Assembly (NCBI RefSeq): GCF_020283565.1 | Contig: NC_060064.1 | Location: forward strand, 9,290,266 to 9,354,265 | Source: Trifolium pratense | Taxonomy: Eukaryota; Streptophyta; Magnoliopsida; Fabales; Fabaceae | Direction: 5' to 3' | DNA: 64,000 nt | Part shown: positions 22,890-32,060 of the stretch, in pieces | How positions within the stretch are numbered: the stretch's first letter is position 1 | How the letters are laid out: each line of letters begins with the position of its first letter | Made by a program: the position numbers and the translations under genes | Notes under the pieces: model-generated | Told to the model about the DNA's origin: nothing | Databases searched by the model: none | Seen by the model: the letters and a program-made list of their open reading frames with translations, nothing else

Positions 22890-23160
22890 AGCTAAGCTGC
22901 ATGTTATTAATTTCTGATCGGTTTTATGAAGTATAATATTGATGGTTCGTTTTCTTCTCATATTAATAGAGTGGGAATTGGAAAATTCGTAAGAGATGAG
23001 TTCAATGTTTTTGTCTTGGCTAGATACTATCATTTTTCTCCTTATGTGTGATGTACATATAGGTGAAACTCTTGGTTTACTCTCGGCTCTTGATTGAGTT
23101 CATTAACTTAATTTGGATTCGATTGATTTTAAGCTTGATTTAAAGAAGGCGGTGAAACCG
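22890..23160 (+). pseudogene. Second RNase H-like remnant
   Basis: The frame reads KYNIDGSFSS, GIGKFVRDEFNVFVLARYYHFSPY, then a stop, then GETLGLLSALD and FKLDLKKAV in sequence. This is the same RVT_3 layout, disabled by stops. A related legume repeat (TTATAAGCCGATTTTGTAG) precedes it at about 22815. Confidence 0.6.
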
Positions 23161-24005
23161 CCACTATAATCTCAATATTTTTTTAAAAAAAAATCAGTAA
23201 AAAAGAAAAATCATGAAATTCTTCGTAAAAACTGCGAAACCAACAACTCTATTAAAAAGTCGAATTATGCAAACTACCGTACCGGTTATTCCGGTGGTTA
23301 CCAACCGCTGTGACTTTCCAGTTTTGTTGTAGTGACCTACTCATCTAAGGATGTTTTGCATGTGTTATTCTCTTAATACACATGAATACATCAATGATAT
23401 TCTCCTAAGGATTCAACCACTAGATACAGAAAAAGGCAATCTTCATGATTCCTTTTAGGAATTAAAAAGCTGAGAACATATGATCTAAGAATCAATTTCA
23501 TATCTTCTCAAATTGAGAGTTATTTAGATCACATCGATCAAGTTATCTTTGGTACACTTGAATTGATATACGATTATGGTAAATCTTCTCTTTGACGGTT
23601 AGAAGCCTAGAACCACAACTATATCCTAATGGTATTAATTATTAAAGTAACTCTAATATGGTATTTTGACCGCTTTAATTAATATGGTGTTAAGACCATT
23701 TTTAAATTGTAGGAACTACTGTATGATATTATAACCATTCTTAACTGACGAGATAATGTTATTATAATTATTTTTAAAATAAAGGGACAATGATATTATG
23801 ACTACTCTTAAATCGAAGAGATATATGGTGCTATGATCACTCTTAAAGCAAAGAGGCAAAAAGAAAGAAAGAAAGAAGCTGCTCAAAAGTGCATCAGGCA
23901 AAAAAAAAGATAAGATAGAAAAAAAAAATTCATAAATACTTCGAGTTTTAGTTTATTTTTCTCAAATGACTTAGCTCTTTATATAGAGTTTAGATATGCT
24001 CCATT
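23161..24005. other. Intergenic, no gene recognised
   Basis: AT-rich sequence with short imperfect repeats around AGACCATTTTTAAAT, TGACCGCTTTAATT and ATGATCACTCTTAAA (23600-23860). No domain and no clear transposon ends. Confidence 0.4.
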
Positions 24006-25705
24006 TAGCCTACCTCCATTTATCCCAGTCCAATTGCTAGATGTGTGACATGTGGAGAAAAAAATCCCAATGGCTGAGATTAAAAGTTGATATTAACTAT
24101 TATATTTAATTAAAATATAAAAGAAAGAAACAACCGCTTCCGCTGCTTCTCCCTCTTCTCTCGCCACCGCCTCCACCGTTCGCTGCTTGTCTTCCCTAAA
24201 CTCTTCTCCACACATGTTCTCCCTCGCCTTTCCAATGGCATCATGAATGAATCTCACCGTCCCGTCATCGCCGCTGTCATGAACCCAGTGATACAACAGA
24301 TTACAGTTACAATAAGACTACAACTAGAGCTATCAATTTAGGGGGCCAAGTAAATTTGGGCTCGGCCCCAATATGATAAACATAAATAGGCCCCAAAAAG
24401 ACTAAGCTCCCTCAGATAAAATATAGGCCCCAAGTATCAATTTATTTTTTTATTCAAAAAAATTTGAGAATTAAGTTCCGATATTTTTTCGGAAAAAAGG
24501 TTTCCGGAATTTTTATCGGAAAAAAGTTTCGATTTTAGATAAAAACAATTTCGAAGTTTTTTTCAGAAAAAAGATCCGATATTTTATCGGAAAAAAGTTT
24601 CAGATTTTTCCGGAAATTATTTTCGATTTTTTCTCCGAAAAAAGTTCTTGAATTTTTCGGGGAAATAATTTTACGATCTTTTTTCGGAAAAAGGTTTCTG
24701 ATTTTTTCGGAAAAAAAGTTTCCGATCTTTTTTCGGGAAAAAGTTCCGATTTTTTCTCGGAAAAAAGTTTTTGATTTTTTCTCGGAAAAAAGTTTCTGAT
24801 TTTTTTGGGGAAAAAAATTTCGATTTTAGATAAAAACAATTATGGAGTTTTTTTCAGAAAAAGTTCCGATATTTTTATCGGAAAAAAGGTTTCAGATTTT
24901 TCCGAAACAAAAGTTTCCGGTCTTTTTTCGGAAATTATTTTCGGGGAAAAAGTTTCCGATCTTTTTTCGGAAAAAAGTTTCTGATTTTTTCGGAAAAAAG
25001 TTCCGATTTTTTCTCGAAAAATAGTTTCTGATTTTTTCGGGGAAAAAATTTGATTTTAGATAAAAACAATTTCGATTTTTTTTTCGGAAAAAGTTCCGAT
25101 ATTTTATTGAGATAAAAGGTTTCCAATTTTTTTGGAAAAAAGTTTCTCGTTTTTTGAAAAAAAATTTGGAAATATTTTTTTGGGAAAAATTTTCGATTTT
25201 TTCTTTGAAAAAAGTTTCGATTTCAGATAAAAACAATTCCTAAATTTTTTCCGGAAAAAGTTTCCAATTTTTTTTCGGTAAAAAAATGTAGATTTTTTTT
25301 TTTCAACAAAAAAATTCCCGATTTTGTCGGGGAATAAAGTTTCGATTTTAGATAAAAGCAATTTCGAAGTTTTTTTCGAAAAAAAGTTTTCGATCTTTTT
25401 TCGGGAAAAAAGTTTCAGATTTTTCCTGGGAAAAAAGTTACGATATTTTTGTCGGTGACTTTGACGCCATCGGGAGAGGCAGTGATGAGGGAACAGCATC
25501 GTTGCCGGACAGACAGAGAGGAGGGCGGCGGTGGAGAGAGATGAAGGGAGCCATGACATGAATGAAGAAGATGGAACACTCAGTAGAAAAGCCAGAAAGG
25601 GACTTGTTTTTTTCCTTTTTATTTTAATTAATCACAGCCATTGAGATTTTTTTATCCACATGTCACACATCTAGCGATTGGACTGGGTTAAATGGAGGTA
25701 GGCTA
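24006..25705. mobile_element. 1.7-kb inverted-repeat element of unknown class
   Basis: Terminal arms of about 77 bp (24006-24082 and 25630-25705) are inverted copies at roughly 85-90% identity, opening TAGCCTACCTCCATTTA and containing GCTAGATGTGTGACATGTGG. Inside each arm is a GC-richer block that looks like captured coding DNA (24125-24300 and 25450-25560), and between them the TTCGGAAAA array. No transposase frame is present. Candidate target duplications did not match clearly. Long TIRs plus captured GC-rich DNA suggest a Mutator-like (Pack-MULE) element, but this is inference. Confidence 0.65.
24470..25455. repeat. Palindromic TTCGGAAAA minisatellite array
   Basis: About 1 kb made of variants of TTTTTTCGGAAAAAAGTTTC with roughly 25-30-bp spacing. 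The unit is nearly self-complementary, so both strands read alike and both give lysine/phenylalanine-rich frames (FPKKSETFF-type). A higher-order marker, TTTTAGATAAAAACAAT or a close variant, occurs five times near 24534, 24823, 25053, 25215 and 25343. The open frames are repeat artefacts. Confidence 0.9.
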
Positions 25706-25949
25706 GCTATGCAATGTGTGTACTGTAAACTAACCATTGTAAGACTCACGATTTTTTTCCAAATACATTAGTATGCTCTACTATCCATGTGAGACTATAG
25801 AGTTTTATTCAATGTGACGACTTAACTAGTATCATGCTCTATCACCTCTATGTTCAAATAATACTACATTCATCCATAAATATATACGTTAAAAAAAAAA
25901 TCCATAAATATATGACCTTTTAAAAAAAAGAATTGTTCCATTTTTTTCT
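25706..25949. other. Intergenic, no gene recognised
   Basis: AT-rich flank between the inverted-repeat element and a SINE; nothing recognisable. Confidence 0.4.
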
Positions 25950-26036
25950 TTTTGGTTTAGAGTGAGCTAGGAATCAAACCCAGGACCTATTACATACTAT
26001 CCAAACTTCTCACCACTAGACCAAACCTAGTAACTT
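25950..26036 (-). mobile_element. Short tRNA-derived SINE
   Basis: On the minus strand: GGTTTGGTCTAGTGGTGAG (A-box-like), then CTGGGTTTGATTCCTAG (B-box-like). It is a tRNA-like head with little tail. A true tRNA is unlikely because acceptor-stem pairing is not seen. Confidence 0.5.
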
Positions 26037-26049
26037 AAAAATTGTCTTT

Positions 26050-26745
26050 TTTAATAAAGGCAAATGCTAACATGTGCCCCAAGGGCATATTTTAAGGTGC
26101 ATTTAATTAACTAATATCCCATTTAATTTACTTCAAAAATAGTAATAATTAACTTTATTAATTAAAAGATATAGTCCACTATATTTATTATCTATTTAAG
26201 AGAATTGGAAAGACAAAATATGATATGCTGCCAAATTTGATTTATGATCACGTGATTGGTAATACGACCATAATTATATGCATCCAATTTTTTTTTTGAT
26301 CTGTTAACAATCAGACTTATAGTACTCCTGGTAATACTTGATTTATGCCAACTTGTGATTTTTTTTTTCGGTGAACAAGACTGAGTATTATAGTATTATG
26401 TTGTAATGGTAACGATTGTTAGTACTATTTTAGCTTTTGAATTGCTAATATGTTTTAGAATTTTATAATACTTACTATAATTTAATTTTTTTTATCTTAA
26501 AAAAAAGTTTGAAAAAAAAGAAGCTTTGTAGCAAAAAAAATTTGACGAATCGCGTGATCATAGATCAAGTATTTGGCAAGTATCATATTTTTCCTATGCA
26601 ATTTTTTTAAATTGATAATAAATATAGTGAACCATATCTTTTAATGAATTAAGTTGATTATTGCTATTTTTAAAGTAAATTAAATGAAATATTGATTAAT
26701 TAAATGCAACTTAAAATGTGCCCTTAGGACACATGTTAGCAGAAT
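26050..26745. mobile_element. Fold-back element (GCTAACATGTGCC termini)
   Basis: Left arm from TTAATAAAGGCAAATGCTAACATG through ATATAGTCCACTATATTTATTA and right arm from ATAAATATAGTGAACCATATC to CATGTTAGCAGAATCC are inverted over about 150 bp. The centre is AT-rich and non-coding. A shorter relative with the same GCACATGTTAA end is at 30705-30855. Confidence 0.8.
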
Positions 26746-26884
26746 CCTTTAATAAAACTATTTTTGAATTTTCAATCACATTAATTATTTTTTTACCAAT
26801 ATACCTTAATTATTATGCGTTTTTTTCCTACACTTTACAAATTACAATAAATCTCATGATAATAATAACATAAACAATCGCTTT

Positions 26885-27977
26885 TAGAGATGGCAACGGG
26901 CGCCCATGGGTGCGGGTTTGATAGGGATGGCAACGGACCAAACCCACACCCGAAATCATCACCCAAACGCAAACCCAAACCCAAAGGCTGTTCGGGTGGC
27001 AAAACAACACCCACGCCCACACCCATTGGGTTCGGGTTTTTTCCACCCAAACCCAAACCCGTAGCACATTTGAAAATAATTTGCAAATTTAAGAAATTAA
27101 ATTCCAACATACACTTTGAATTAAATTATAACTAAAATTAAGGTCTTCCAAGGAAATTCAAACATAGACTTTCAAGAAATTACATCATAGACTTTCAAGA
27201 AATTAAATTACAACTAAAATTTAAGGTCTTCCAAGAAAATTGAGGGAGACTATGGGGGTAATTAGGTAATTATAAAACATTTCGGGTGGGTGTACGGGTT
27301 TCGGGTGTGAGTTTGACTGATACCAAACCCACACCCATATTATCGGGTGTCACCCGAACCCAAACCCAAACCCAGTCAAATCGGGTTTCGCCCGTTGACT
27401 TGGGTTTGGGTTCGGGTGGGTCTCTCGGGTTTGGGTATTTTTGCCATCCCTAGGGTTTGACACTTACCAAACCCACACCCGAAATCATCACCCAAACCCA
27501 AACCCAAACCCAAAAGATGTTCGGGTGACAAAATAACATCCACGCCCACACCCATTGGGTTCGGGGTTTTTTCACCCAAACCCAAACCCGTAGCACATTT
27601 GAAAATAATTTGCAAATTTAAGAAATTAAATTCCAACATAGATTTTAAATTAAATTAAAACTAAAATTAAGGTCTTCAAAGGAAATTCAAACATAGACTT
27701 TCAAGAAGAAATTACAACATAGACTTTCAAGAAATTAAATTATAACTAAATTTTAAGGTCTTCCAAGGAAATTGAGGGAGACTATGGGGGTAATTAGGTA
27801 ATTATAAAATATTTCGGGTGGGTGTATGGGTTTCGGGTGTGGGTTTGACTGATACCAAACCCACACCCATATTATCGGGTGTCACCCGAACCCAAACCCA
27901 GTCAAATCGGGTTTCGCCCGTTGACTTGGGTTTGGGTTCGGGTGGGTCTCTCGGGTTTGAGTGTTTTTGTCATCCCT
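26885..27977. mobile_element. Mutator-type element carrying a 528-bp direct duplication
   Basis: The 9-bp duplication AATCGCTTT flanks it (26876-26884 and 27978-27986). The left end is TAGAGATGGCAACGGG and the right end inverted is AGGGATGACAA. Inside are two direct units about 528 bp apart (ACCAAACCCACACCCGAAA at 26937 and 27466), each ending in TTGCCATCCCT or TTGTCATCCCT. CCCAAAC/GGGTTTGGG runs fill each end. Open frames are repeat translations. Confidence 0.85.
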
Positions 27978-28073
27978 AATCGCTTTCTCATAAGTGATAA
28001 ATTTATAAAAACAATATCCACTATTAATAAATGTATTTACTACTACCAATTTTGTTAATTTCGATTCAGTGAT

Positions 28074-28206
28074 TTTTTTTGTCAAGTAGTCTGGTAGCTA
28101 TAAATTCCACCTTAAAGATGAATAAGTGGAGTGTCCGGTATTCGAATCCCGGTTCCTGCACATAAATTGTGATGTCCCTACCAACTGAGCTAAGCTCACG
28201 GGGACT
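28074..28206 (-). mobile_element. tRNA-derived SINE (CTACTTGAC-tail family)
   Basis: Minus strand: GTGAGCTTAGCTCAGTTGG (A box), GGGATTCGAATACCGG (B box), ACACTCCACTTATTCATC, CAGACTACTTGAC and poly(A). Flanking duplication ATTCAGTGATTT / ATTCCAGTGATTT. This is the best preserved family member in the window. Confidence 0.85.
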
Positions 28207-28238
28207 AATTCCAGTGATTTAGTCAACGATAATACTTA

Positions 28239-28505
28239 CTCCCTCGGTCCCATTTTATCAGACCCCATTTGAATAAATGTCTAAATGCACTATTCATATG
28301 TCTTGTTTTGGCCGTATTTTTCTAAAAATATATAAATGTAAATATTATCATATAAGATCTTGTTTGATTTGTTTCGACGAGTATTTTCAAAATATCAAAT
28401 TTCTATAATTTTTACTAATGAACAATTAAAAATATTCGTAATTAGAGTTATGTATTGGTGTACGTATAGTGATCAATTGATTCTTATATTTTGGGACGGA
28501 GGGAG
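28239..28505. mobile_element. Stowaway-type MITE
   Basis: CTCCCTCGGTCCC at the left and GGGACGGAGGGAG at the right, with a TA duplication (28237-28238 and 28506-28507). 267 bp. Confidence 0.9.
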
Positions 28506-28689
28506 TATATATTTAGGGACGAGTGTAGTTATAAATATCAAATTAAACTTCCATTGGGACTATGCCTCATTTTGAAAAAAAAAAAAAAAAAGACAATTAA
28601 TGAAAGATATTTTTGGAACATTCATATTAAATAGAGTTGAATTCTATAACTTTATATTTATGGTCAAAATATTATGTTGACTTTTATTT

Positions 28690-28895
28690 ATAGGAGTCGA
28701 TTTGAATTTAGCTTATTTTTGAGTTTATCCAAATAAATAAACTTTTATGTTAATTCATAAGTTTTTATTAATAAAAATTACATCTTTAATAAGATGTATT
28801 TTCATAAATTATCTTGAAAAACCTATAATTATACATAAAAAAAACTTATTTATTTGCATAAACTCAAAAATAAGTCAATCTAAATTGGCCCTAAA
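28690..28895. repeat. Fold-back MITE-like repeat
   Basis: Inverted arms GCTTATTTTTGAGTTTATCC and GCATAAACTCAAAAATAAG bracket an AT-rich core. Boundaries are approximate. Confidence 0.55.
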
Positions 28896-28929
28896 GCACA
28901 CAGAGTACTTTTATATGTGTAAAAAGTTA

Positions 28930-29689
28930 GGCTTAAATGCACTTTTGATCCCCCTATTTTCAAAAAAATGAAGTTTTGGTCCCTCTATTTTAAAAATCAG
29001 TTTTTTAGTCCCCCTATTTTCAATTTTTTTGAGTTTTGATCCCTCATCCCATTTTGTGGTTAATTTTGTTGATGTAGCCTTGTAACTAATGATGTGACAA
29101 CATTCAAGCGGACAAATTTAATATCCATGTCATTATTATATATTTTTAAATTCAATAAAACTTTATTTATAAAATATTTTAATTATTAGAATTATATATT
29201 CAACTGAAATAATAATTGTTAAATCTTATAAAATATGAAATTTGAAACCCTAATTATCAAACCTTCAACTACTAGAATTTTATTCACCATCAGAGAGAAT
29301 GCTTCCTTATGGATTTCACCAATCCTATGGTTTCCGTTCAAACTTAACAATTTCTGGATTTTTAAAAACGAAAAGAAATTAGAGATGATTTTGTGATTCA
29401 ATAGAAATTATTCATACTCTTTAAACTATCTATGACTTTGGATAAGTTTGAATGAAAACCCAGAAATTGTTTTAAGTTTGAAGTTGAATTCTAGATATTA
29501 AATTTGTCCACGTGGACGCTGATATGCATTAATGGCAATGTCACATCAACAAAATTAGCCCTAAAATGGGATGGGGGATCAAAACTCAAAAAAAGTTAAA
29601 ATTGGGGGACTAAAAAGTTGGTTTTTAAAATAGGGGGACCAAAACTTCATTTTTTTTGAAAATAGGGGGACCAAAAGTGCATTTAAGCC
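28930..29689. mobile_element. Non-autonomous Mutator-type element (760 bp)
   Basis: Starts GGCTTAAATGCACTTTTG and ends CAAAAGTGCATTTAAGCC, with arms of more than 100 bp rich in GGTCCCCCTATTTT. Flanked by a perfect 9-bp duplication AAAAAGTTA (28921-28929 and 29690-29698), the Mutator signature. Confidence 0.93.
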
Positions 29690-29698
29690 AAAAAGTTA

Positions 29699-29904
29699 TT
29701 AAGAAAATAAAAGAAGAAAAAGGAATAGAGTGCTCCATAAGTTTCCACTCAATTGACAATACTAATATTAAATTTAACGCATTCATCCAAATTCAAACTC
29801 ATAATCTCACGATTGTACTTCTCTCGTAACAAAAATATAAACAAAAATAAGTTAGAAAAAAATTAATATGTTTGTTCTAAATTTACACCAAACTCATCAA
29901 ATTT
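29699..29904. other. AT-rich spacer
   Basis: No gene or element recognised. Confidence 0.4.
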
Positions 29905-29936
29905 TATTGACCAATTTAGCTCAATTGGAAGAGATA
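29905..29936 (+). mobile_element. SINE, 5' part, interrupted by Helitron
   Basis: AATTTAGCTCAATTGGAAGAGATA matches the A-box head of the CTACTTGAC-tail SINE family. The continuation (TTGCATTATATATGTAGGAG then the B-box GAGATCGAAC) resumes at 31366 immediately after the Helitron. Confidence 0.7.
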
Positions 29937-30072
29937 TCTATATAATATAAAAAAGTTTATTGTTCTCGTAAACTCCAAATTGCCCTTACTTAAGATGCTG
30001 TCATGTGTCCAAAGTAAGAACAATTGATGTCCACAAATTTGGCAACTAAACTGAAAGTACACAAGTAACCGA

Positions 30073-30474
30073 CACTACTAGAAATTCGCGAATTAGTGAG
30101 GGAATTTAGGGAGGGAAACAAATCCCTCACAAATTAGAAAATATTCCCTCATTAATCAGTGATGGAAATAAAATTGGTCTAAGATCCCTCATTAATCAGT
30201 GACGGAAAAATTGGTCTATGATTCCCTCATTAATCAGTGACGGAAATAAAATTGGTCATGTTTGTAATTTAGTGACGGAATTTAACTTTAGTAGCGGATA
30301 TATTCCGTACCAGTTTGTGACGGAATTGAAATTCCCTCGCTAATAATTTGCGACGTTGAAATTGTTTACGGATTTAGGGCCGCAACAAATTCCGTCATTA
30401 AATTGCTTTGTGACGGAAATTTAGTGTTTAGTGATGGAATACTTCCCTCACTAATTAGAATTTTTCTAGTAGTG
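30073..30474. mobile_element. Non-autonomous CACTA element nested in the Helitron
   Basis: CACTACTAGAAATTCGCG at the left and, inverted, CACTACTAGAAAAATTC at the right. Subterminal repeats of TTAATCAGTGACGGAAATA occur at least three times. The 3-bp flanks are CGA and CAA, a one-base mismatch. Immediately beyond the ends, CAAGTAACCGA (left) and CAAGTAATCTA (right) are similar over 11 bases. Confidence 0.85.
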
Positions 30475-30704
30475 CAAGTAATCTAAGTCATATTCAATTT
30501 TATGAGTGCAAATGTTACTTTATTGAAAGACATGGTTGCATTTTAACTAAACCACAAGCCACTTAGTTACTTTTGAAAATAAATGCATGTGACAATGTCC
30601 TTTATTTTGCAAGTTGTCATGAGTTGTCATGAGTTATCTTTTGGAGGCAAACTATGATATTCAAATTTCAAATGAAACATATTTTTATATGAGTCTTGCT
30701 AATG

Positions 30705-30855
30705 TGTGTCATAAGGGCACATGTTAAGGAACCCAAAAATAGAATTGTTGTATTGGAAAATACAACACTTTAACTTTTGAAAAGTGAAAGATACAACTTT
30801 TATGAACAATCTTTCTATATTAAGTTTCTTATCATTTGCCCTTATGGCACATTTT
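30705..30855. repeat. MITE-like element in the Helitron
   Basis: CATAAGGGCACATGTTAAGG at the left and TTGCCCTTATGGCACATTTTA at the right are inverted; same family as the fold-back element at 26050-26745. Confidence 0.6.
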
Positions 30856-30930
30856 AGCTTTTACCTTTTTATATTACTCAATCTCTCACCCAACATCATC
30901 GCTTACTTCTTATTTCCTCTTCTCTCCTCT

Positions 30931-31240
30931 TTTACACGGGGTAAATTCTAACTGATATATAAATTTTAACTATCATATACAGGATAAATTATCACCGATA
31001 AAAAATTCAAAATAATTATCATATGTGAGACAAATTCTTACTAATAAAAATTTCCAAAAAAACTATTTTACACGGGATAAATTCTAATAGATATATAAAT
31101 TCTAACTATCATATATGAGATAAATTATCACTGATAAAAATTCAAAATAATTATCATATGTGAGACAAGTTCTAACTAATAAAAATTTCAAAAAAACTAT
31201 TTTATCCCGGGTAAATTCTAACTGATATATAAATATGTTC
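30931..31240. repeat. 135-bp tandem repeat near the Helitron 3' end
   Basis: TTTACACGGG / TTTATCCCGGG heads at 30931, 31067 and 31201 (periods 136 and 134). Each unit carries TAAATTCTAACTGATATATAAA and TAATTATCATATGTGAGACA. Confidence 0.85.
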
Positions 31241-31365
31241 TATATATAATTGTTTCTTTCAATTTAAATATTTATAATTGCAACAAATTTTGATTACCAA
31301 ACTATAAATTAAAAAAATATCAACGTAACGTTACGACCCGTGCGATAGCACGAGTCTTGTACTAG

Positions 31366-31412
31366 TTGCATTATATATGTAGGAGTTGAGATCGAACATC
31401 GGTCATCCGACT
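31366..31412 (+). mobile_element. SINE, 3' part, displaced by Helitron
   Basis: TTGCATTATATATGTAGGAG followed by the B-box-like GTTGAGATCGAACATCGG continues the SINE head at 29905-29936. The SINE tail is lost beyond about 31412, where a fold-back repeat begins. Confidence 0.65.
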
Positions 31413-31560
31413 TTGGTCCGTTTGGTTATATGGAAAGAAAGTGGGAAATTACACAAAACAATGCATGAACTTGGACTAATCCGAGTTAGTCTAACTTCAT
31501 TCATTGTTTTGCGTAATTTTCTTTCCTCTCACTTTATTTTTATAGAATCAAACGGATCAT
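31413..31560. repeat. Fold-back MITE-like repeat
   Basis: TGGTCCGTTTGGTTATATGG and, inverted, TGATCCGTTTGATTCTATAA, with inner arms GTGGGAAATTACACAAAACA / TGTTTTGCGTAATTTTC. Confidence 0.6.
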
Positions 31561-31788
31561 GTAATTTCTAACAACTAAATTCCTTAAAAAGTACTATTTA
31601 ATAGTGTTCGTCATTTGTTGAAAGAAAAAACAGAGGAGCAGCAATTAATTGGTTTAATTGACTTAGTATTTTAATTATTTCAATGATGTAATCTACCTCA
31701 AGACCAGATTTATTTTTATTTTTTGACTCAAGCAGACTTTGTGCATCTATTTGAAGTTACTCCATTAATTGACAAATAAAAGTACCTG

Positions 31789-32060
31789 TGCATGTTATCC
31801 AGGTGTAGTGGCAACAAAGTATAGGAATCCACATATGACTTCACAAATCTACCAACTGTATAAATCAATATCAACAAAAAAAAAACCAGCAATTATACTA
31901 CCCTACTCCACTCCTCACAGAGGAACAAAACAATCACGTGGCTTATAGTCCATCCATCATATCAAAATCTCCCACGATTCCAATCAAATCACCATGTGCT
32001 CACTTAACACCACCTGACGTGGCAATCTCTCCTTAAACTAATATATATACCCACCATGCA
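31789..32060 (+). promoter_or_regulatory. G-box/ABRE, RY and TATA cluster upstream of FUS3
   Basis: In 270 bp: TGCATG (RY core, 31789-31794), CACGTGGC (G-box/ABRE, 31935-31942), ACGTGGC (32017-32023), ATATATATAC (TATA-like, 32041-32050) and CATGCA (RY core, 32055-32060). RY sites bind seed B3 factors (ABI3/FUS3/LEC2) and ABREs bind bZIP partners, so the cluster suits a seed-network promoter. It lies 1.4 kb upstream of the FUS3 ATG and could drive a long leader, an upstream exon or a separate RNA; sequence alone cannot decide. Confidence 0.5.

Larger units (their letters stand above)
29937..31365 (+). mobile_element. Non-autonomous Helitron
   Basis: It begins TCTATATAATATAAAA, a usual plant Helitron 5' end, after host A. 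It ends with a hairpin (ACCCGTGC / GCACGAGT, 31336-31355) followed by TTGTACTAG before host T, the 3' CTAG|T hallmark. No Rep/helicase frame is present. The boundaries are supported independently: removing the element rejoins a SINE across an A/T dinucleotide. It contains a nested CACTA element, a MITE and a 135-bp tandem repeat. Confidence 0.85.

Noticed and set aside
24600..25559. Lys/Phe-rich ORFs of 60-151 codons on both strands
   Set aside because: They are translations of the palindromic TTCGGAAAA array; similar frames exist on both strands, so they do not indicate a protein.
24006..25705. Assigning the inverted-repeat element firmly to Mutator (Pack-MULE)
   Set aside because: The flanks (TGCTCCATT and GCTATGCAA) do not form a 9-bp duplication and the GC-rich inner blocks match no gene I recognise. 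Left as unknown class.
26885..27977. Telomere-like CCCAAAC/GGGTTTGGG tracts
   Set aside because: The plant telomere repeat is CCCTAAA. These degenerate runs are confined to one transposon with a 9-bp target duplication, so they are not an interstitial telomere.
28074..28206. Possible tRNA gene (good A and B boxes)
   Set aside because: The sequence continues into a conserved non-tRNA body and poly(A), has a target duplication and has relatives elsewhere in the window, so it is a SINE. The same applies to 18097-18271, 19111-19239 and 25950-26036.
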